Shown: one piece after another, positions 4,919-8,480 of the stretch
How the letters are laid out: each line of letters begins with the position of its first letter
Position numbering within the stretch: the stretch's first letter is position 1
Origin: Microbacterium sp.
GTDB taxonomy: Bacteria > Actinomycetota > Actinomycetes > Actinomycetales > Microbacteriaceae
Length of the DNA stretch: 8,480 nucleotides
Reading direction: 5' to 3'
Assembly (NCBI GenBank): GCA_031286555.1
Contig: JAITUD010000242.1
Span: 1-8,480, forward strand
Notes under the pieces: model-generated
The model's database searches: none
What the model was told of the DNA's origin: nothing
The model's input: only the letters and a program-made list of their open reading frames with translations
Position numbers and translations under genes: made by a program

Positions 4919-7368
4919 TCAGACAGATGCGGACGCGGGTGAAGAGGGCTCTCGCCAGCGAGCGGATCGCCTGGGCACGACGCGGCTCCGTCCGTCCGGA
5001 CCTCGTGCTGTACGAGTCCTTCGCCGGCAACGGCATGCTGTGCAACCCCGAGGCGATCTTCCGGCATCTCCTGGCGGACCCGGAGTTCGCCGGACTGCGT
5101 CACGTGTGGGTGCTGTCCGACCCCGCGGCGATCGCGCGCTTCGAGGCCGAGTTCCACGACCACCCACGGGTGCGGTTCGTGCATCGGGGCGGCGGCGCCT
5201 ACTGGCAGGCGCTGTCCACCGCCGGGTACATCATCAACAACGCCACGTTCCCGCCTGCCTTCGGCAAGCGTCCGGGACAGATCTACCTGAACACGTGGCA
5301 CGGCACGCCCCTCAAACTCATGGGCTTCGACATGCCGGACGGTGCTTACGAATCGGCGAACACGCTGCGCAACTTCCTGATGGCCGACTACCTGCTCGCC
5401 GCGAATCCGTTCATGGCGGAGACCATGTACGAGGACGCCTACCGACTGCGCAACGTGTTCTCGGGGCGCATCATCGAGGAGGGGTACCCGCGGGTCGATC
5501 ATCAGGCGGTCACGCGCGAGCACGGGGCCGCGGTGCGCGAGGAGCTGGAGCGGGGCGGGATCCGCCTGGGTGATCGCCGCATCGTGCTCTACGCGCCCAC
5601 GTGGCGTGGGGCCTCCTTCAGCGACCCGACGGACGACATCGATGCGCTCGTGCGTCAGACGGACGAGTTGCAGGCTGCGCTGGGCGAGGGCGTCGTCGTG
5701 CTGCTGAAGACCCACCAGATCGTGCACGCGCGGGCATCCTCGCGCCCCGATCTCCGGCGCGTCCTCGCACCCAACGTGATCCCCACGAACACCCTCCTGG
5801 GGCTGAGCGCGGCGCTCGTCACGGACTACTCCTCGATCTTCTTCGACTACCTCGCCACCGGGCGGCCGATCGCCTTCCTCACCCCCGACGCCGACGCCTA
5901 CGCCGATGGCCGGGGCACCTATCTGCCGGTCGACCAGTTGCCGGGCCCCCTCGGCGAACGCGCTGAAGAGGTCGGGGCCGCGCTGCGGGAGCTGCTGGAC
6001 GGCGAGCGGATGCATCCTCGATACCGGGAGTGGGCGGAGCGCTTCGTGCCCTTCGACGACGGGGGCGCCACCGGCCGTGTGGTCGACATCGTGTTCCGGG
6101 GACGCACGGAAGGGCGACGCGTGCGTCCGGCCACCTCGGACGGTAGGCGGAGGCTGATGATGCACCTGGGAGGCATGCGCTCGAACGGCATCACCTCCTC
6201 CGTGCTGAGCCTGCTGGGCACCATCGATCACGAGCGCTACGACGTGACCGCCTTCATGCCGCTGTACAAGTCCGGCAGAGCGCGGGCCAATCAGGTGCGG
6301 ATCCACCCCGCGGTCCGCCAGGTGTTCCGGATCGACGGGATGAACGGCAGCAAGGGCATGCTCCTGGCGCGCCGTGCGATCGACTGGCAGCGCGCGATGC
6401 CGCCATCGAGCTCACCTCGATGGCATGAGCGTCTCTGGACCGACGAATGGCACCGGATCTTCGGGCAGGCGGAATTCGACTGGGTGGCCGACTTCAGCGG
6501 GTACAGCCCGTTCTGGGCGAATCTGCTGCTGCGTTCGCCGAAGGCGCCACGGGCCATCTGGCTGCACAACCAGATGGCCGAGGACCGGGAGCGCACGGTC
6601 GCAGGCCGGAGGAGCATGCACCGCTCCCTGGGGCGGGTGTTCGGGCTCTACCGGGACTTCGATCAGCTCATCTCCGTCTCGCCCCGTCTCACCGAGCTCA
6701 ATCGCGGCCAGCTCGAGTCCTACGCGCCGCGCGAGGCCTTCGTCACCGTCCGCAATCTGCCGGATGCCGCGCGCGTGCTCGGCGGCGCGGCGCAGCCGCT
6801 GCTCTCGGTGCTCGAGCCGGGTGAGGAGACACCGGACTGGCTCACGGAGCTGCAGCGCAGCGACCGCGACGAGCGCTGGTTCGTCGCGACGGGACGGCTC
6901 TCTCCGGAGAAGAACCACGCGAGGCTGCTCCGCGCGTTCCGAGAAGTGCATCAGCGGTCGCCGCGCACTCGGCTGCTGATCATCGGCGGCGGCCCGCTCC
7001 GTGACGACCTGCAGCGTCTGATCGCCGAACTCGGCCTGGAGAAGGCGGCCTTCCTCGCGGGAGCGCGCGACAACCCGTTCGCACTCATGGCCGCCGCCGA
7101 CTGCTTCGTGCTCTCCAGCGTGTACGAGGGCCAGCCGATGGTCGTGATCGAGGCGGCGCTGCTGGACCTGCCGATCGTGTCGACCGCGTTCGCGTCGGCG
7201 ACGGACGCGCTGCCGACCCACACGATCCACGTCGTGGATCAGCAGGACGCGGCGCTGCGCGACGGCATGCTGGCATTCCTCGACGGGCGCGTGCCGCCCT
7301 GCCATCTGCAGGTGCAGGAGTACACCGGGGAGGTGCTCGCCGAGTTCGATGCGATCGCGAGCTCCTAG
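4915..7368 (+). CDS. Two-domain fusion: CDP-glycerol glycerophosphotransferase (TagF/TagB-like) plus GT4 glycosyltransferase
   Basis: An 817-residue soluble protein. Residues 28-395 match Glyphos_transf (PF04464): ESFAGNG at 34-40, NTWHGTPLK at 126-134, GYPRVD at 190-195, YAPTWRG at 226-232, LLKTHQ at 263-268 and TDYSSIFFDY at 303-312. His129 and His267 sit where TagF enzymes have their two essential histidines. This domain transfers glycerol-3-phosphate (or a related polyol phosphate) from CDP-glycerol in teichoic-acid-type polymers. After a linker rich in Arg, residues 413-817 form a GT-B glycosyltransferase: GGMRSNGITSS at 419-429 opens the N-lobe, GRLSPEKNH at 660-668 opens the donor lobe, and EGQPMVVIE at 738-746 is the E-x7-E motif of GT4. 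The N-terminal basic stretch may bind the membrane; there is no membrane-spanning segment. The start follows AAAGGCGG and overlaps the GT39-like gene as ATGA. Reading is uninterrupted, so the fusion is genuine in this assembly. Polymer identity is not shown. Confidence 0.9.
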   Translation: MIRQMRTRVKRALASERIAWARRGSVRPDLVLYESFAGNGMLCNPEAIFRHLLADPEFAGLRHVWVLSDPAAIARFEAEFHDHPRVRFVHRGGGAYWQALSTAGYIINNATFPPAFGKRPGQIYLNTWHGTPLKLMGFDMPDGAYESANTLRNFLMADYLLAANPFMAETMYEDAYRLRNVFSGRIIEEGYPRVDHQAVTREHGAAVREELERGGIRLGDRRIVLYAPTWRGASFSDPTDDIDALVRQTDELQAALGEGVVVLLKTHQIVHARASSRPDLRRVLAPNVIPTNTLLGLSAALVTDYSSIFFDYLATGRPIAFLTPDADAYADGRGTYLPVDQLPGPLGERAEEVGAALRELLDGERMHPRYREWAERFVPFDDGGATGRVVDIVFRGRTEGRRVRPATSDGRRRLMMHLGGMRSNGITSSVLSLLGTIDHERYDVTAFMPLYKSGRARANQVRIHPAVRQVFRIDGMNGSKGMLLARRAIDWQRAMPPSSSPRWHERLWTDEWHRIFGQAEFDWVADFSGYSPFWANLLLRSPKAPRAIWLHNQMAEDRERTVAGRRSMHRSLGRVFGLYRDFDQLISVSPRLTELNRGQLESYAPREAFVTVRNLPDAARVLGGAAQPLLSVLEPGEETPDWLTELQRSDRDERWFVATGRLSPEKNHARLLRAFREVHQRSPRTRLLIIGGGPLRDDLQRLIAELGLEKAAFLAGARDNPFALMAAADCFVLSSVYEGQPMVVIEAALLDLPIVSTAFASATDALPTHTIHVVDQQDAALRDGMLAFLDGRVPPCHLQVQEYTGEVLAEFDAIASS

Positions 7369-7649
7369 AGACCCCGGTGGGCGGCCCAGCGCGCCCCGGC
7401 GGCGCTCGCCGCGCCCGTGATCAGCGCGTCGATCTCGGGGGAGTGCTGAACGTTGAACGACACGTAGGCGCCGCGACCGCCTGCGACCGGCCGTCCGTAC
7501 GCCTTCGCCGCGAGCGTCCCATCCGGCAGCAGTCGCACGGTGATCGACTGCAGCTCGAAGCGCTCGCCGCGGCGCTCGTCCTCCCAGCGCAGCTCCTGCG
7601 GGATGCTGACGTTCAATGCGAGCGCGCCGATCTCGATGCCGTCGTCCAT
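7365..7649 (-). CDS. Small protein of unknown function, 94 residues
   Basis: I do not recognise this protein. It is acidic at the N terminus (MDDGIEIG), has alternating strand-like stretches (ALALNVSI at 9-16, SITVRLLPDG at 35-44, GAYVSFNV at 60-67) and an Ala-rich C-terminal helix (ALITGAASAAGARWAAH, residues 75-91). No Cys, signal peptide or membrane segment is present, so it is probably a small cytoplasmic beta-rich protein. Its TAG stop shares the palindrome CTAG (7365-7368) with the stop of the convergent fusion gene. It follows glucose-6-phosphate isomerase on the same strand after a 40-base gap and could be cotranscribed, but it has no Shine-Dalgarno and a TAGCCT -10 candidate exactly placed for leaderless initiation at its ATG. 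The frame fills an otherwise empty interval and its third-position GC looks coding, so a real gene is likely. Confidence 0.7.
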   Translation of the reverse strand: MDDGIEIGALALNVSIPQELRWEDERRGERFELQSITVRLLPDGTLAAKAYGRPVAGGRGAYVSFNVQHSPEIDALITGAASAAGARWAAHRGL

Positions 7650-7655
7650 GCCCTG

Positions 7656-7661
7656 AGGCTA
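7656..7661 (-). promoter_or_regulatory. Possible -10 element for leaderless expression of the 94-residue protein
   Basis: On the minus strand TAGCCT (fits TANNNT) is followed by six bases and then the ATG at 7649, so transcription starting at the seventh base would begin at the A of the start codon. The absence of a Shine-Dalgarno agrees with this. No -35 is recognisable. Confidence 0.4.
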
Positions 7662-7675
7662 GCCGACCCGCGGCG

Positions 7676-7689
7676 GCCGTGACGACGGC
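7676..7689 (-). terminator. Small stem-loop after the isomerase gene
   Basis: GCCGT-GACG-ACGGC forms a five-pair stem beginning directly after the isomerase stop codon on the minus strand. It lacks a T-tract and is short, so it may only be an mRNA 3' end structure or a partial terminator separating the isomerase from the small gene. Confidence 0.25.
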
Positions 7690-8480
7690 TCAGCTGCGGT
7701 GCGCGCGGTAGTACGCCAGGAGCGCCTGCGTCGAGGCATCCTGCGCCGCCACGGCATCCGCGTCGCCCTCGATCGCTGGGGCGATCTGCAGAGCGAGCTG
7801 CTTTCCGAGCTCGACGCCCCCCTGGTCGAAGGAGTTGATGCCCCAGATCGTGCCCTGCGTGAACGTGATGTGCTCGTAGAGCGCGATCAGCTGCCCGAGG
7901 ACGGACGGGGTGAGCGCCGGCGCGAAGATCGACGTCGTCGGGCGGTTGCCGCTGAACGTGCGTGCCGCCACCAGTGCGCCGGTGGTGCCCTCGGCCTCCA
8001 CCTCTTCCGCCGTCTTTCCGAATGCGAGCGCCTTCGTCTGCGCGAGGAAGTTCGCCAGGAAAAGTCCGTGCACGTCGCGGCCGTCATCCTGCAGCGGGTA
8101 CGCCGGGTTCACGAAAGCGATGAAGTCGGCGGGGATCAGCCGGGTGCCCTGGTGGATCAGCTGGTAGAAGGCGTGCTGCCCGTTGGTGCCGGGCTCGCCC
8201 CAGAACACCTCCCCGGTGTCGGTCGTGACCGCCGACCCGTCCCAGCGCACCGACTTGCCGTTGGACTCCATCGTGAGCTGCTGCAGATACGCGGGGAAGC
8301 GGCTCAGCTGCTGCGCATAGGGCAGCACAGCGTGCGACTGCGCGCCGAGGAAGTTCACGTACCAGACGTTGAGCAGCCCCATCAGGACCGGCACGTTGCG
8401 CTCCAGCGGCGTGGTCCGCACGTGCTCGTCGACGGCGTGGAACCCGGACAGCAGCTCGCGGAAGGCGTCGCGACCGAAGG
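7690..8480 (-). CDS. pgi: Glucose-6-phosphate isomerase (C-terminal half, cut by window end)
   Basis: About 262 residues are visible, ending at TGA (7690-7692); the frame continues past base 8480, so the N-terminal half is missing. The enzyme interconverts glucose 6-phosphate and fructose 6-phosphate in the cytoplasm (glycolysis and gluconeogenesis). Landmarks: an FREL...DEH segment near the window edge, PVLMGLLNVWYVNF, and the active-site stretch FWGEPGTNGQHAF, whose catalytic Glu is encoded at 8194-8196 and His at 8173-8175. The C-terminal signature GINSFDQGGVELGK carries the catalytic Lys at 7801-7803. The residue after FDQ is Gly where Trp is usual in the E. coli-type long enzymes; the PROSITE signature allows variation there. 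The total length is probably near 550 residues, as in the long bacterial and eukaryotic form. It seems to be the last or next-to-last gene of a minus-strand unit. Confidence 0.96.
   Translation of the reverse strand, partial: FGRDAFRELLSGFHAVDEHVRTTPLERNVPVLMGLLNVWYVNFLGAQSHAVLPYAQQLSRFPAYLQQLTMESNGKSVRWDGSAVTTDTGEVFWGEPGTNGQHAFYQLIHQGTRLIPADFIAFVNPAYPLQDDGRDVHGLFLANFLAQTKALAFGKTAEEVEAEGTTGALVAARTFSGNRPTTSIFAPALTPSVLGQLIALYEHITFTQGTIWGINSFDQGGVELGKQLALQIAPAIEGDADAVAAQDASTQALLAYYRAHRS

Noticed and set aside
4897..6306. A 469-codon minus-strand open frame opposite the TagF domain
   Set aside because: The plus-strand frame has clear conserved motifs through the whole interval; the antisense product is rich in His, Arg and Val repeats with no recognisable domain.
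4915..7368. Possibility that the fusion is a frameshift or an assembly join of two genes
   Set aside because: The frame is continuous with uniform composition, and no stop, Shine-Dalgarno plus start pair, or gap is seen around residues 395-415; only external comparison could show otherwise.
34..7759. Repeated GCATCC/GGATGC considered as a CRISPR or tandem repeat array
   Set aside because: Copies are isolated six-mers at irregular spacing, mostly inside coding frames, with no repeat-spacer structure.

Overview
The window is high-GC (roughly 70%), densely coding DNA. Its gene content, its TANNNT-type promoter candidates and its habit of writing Ala-Ser as GCATCC and Asp-Ala as GATGCS point to an actinobacterium of the Microbacteriaceae, most likely Microbacterium or a close relative. 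That placement is an inference from sequence style and protein resemblance; no marker gene such as rRNA is present. I see no tRNA, rRNA, CRISPR array, insertion sequence or phage gene.

Layout. (1) 1-2159, plus strand: the last 55 codons of an ABC transporter ATPase of the iron-siderophore/B12 type, whose stop overlaps by one base the start of a 663-residue FAD/NAD(P)-binding protein. The two look translationally coupled, which ties an uncharacterised flavoprotein to a metal-chelate uptake operon. (2) 2173-2553, minus strand: a VOC (glyoxalase/bleomycin-resistance fold) protein, convergent with the flavoprotein and divergent from (3) 2674-3204, plus strand, a RimJ/RimL-like GNAT acetyltransferase. 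(4) 3205-3349: a 145-base gap with a candidate terminator, a short stem-loop, three copies of the 7-mer CATGAGA and a possible leaderless promoter. (5) 3350-7368, plus strand: a two-gene surface-polymer unit joined by an ATGA overlap. The first gene is a polytopic GT39/ArnT-like (GT-C) glycosyltransferase. The second is an 817-residue protein fusing a TagF/TagB-type CDP-glycerol glycerophosphotransferase domain to a GT4 glycosyltransferase domain. (6) 7365-7649, minus strand: a 94-residue protein I do not recognise, sharing a palindromic CTAG stop with the fusion gene. (7) 7690-8480, minus strand: the C-terminal half of glucose-6-phosphate isomerase, running off the window end.

How the parts fit. 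The GT39-like membrane enzyme and the TagF-GT4 fusion most likely act in sequence or together on a glycerol-phosphate-containing cell-surface glycopolymer: the soluble fusion works at the cytoplasmic face, and the GT-C enzyme uses a lipid-linked sugar on the outer face. The ABC/flavoprotein pair is probably a separate iron- or cofactor-related operon. The remaining genes are ordinary housekeeping or accessory enzymes. I found no clearly new defence or mobile system. The points most worth a second look are the TagF-GT4 fusion, the coupling of the flavoprotein to the ABC ATPase, and a strand-symmetric excess of the hexamer GCATCC/GGATGC.
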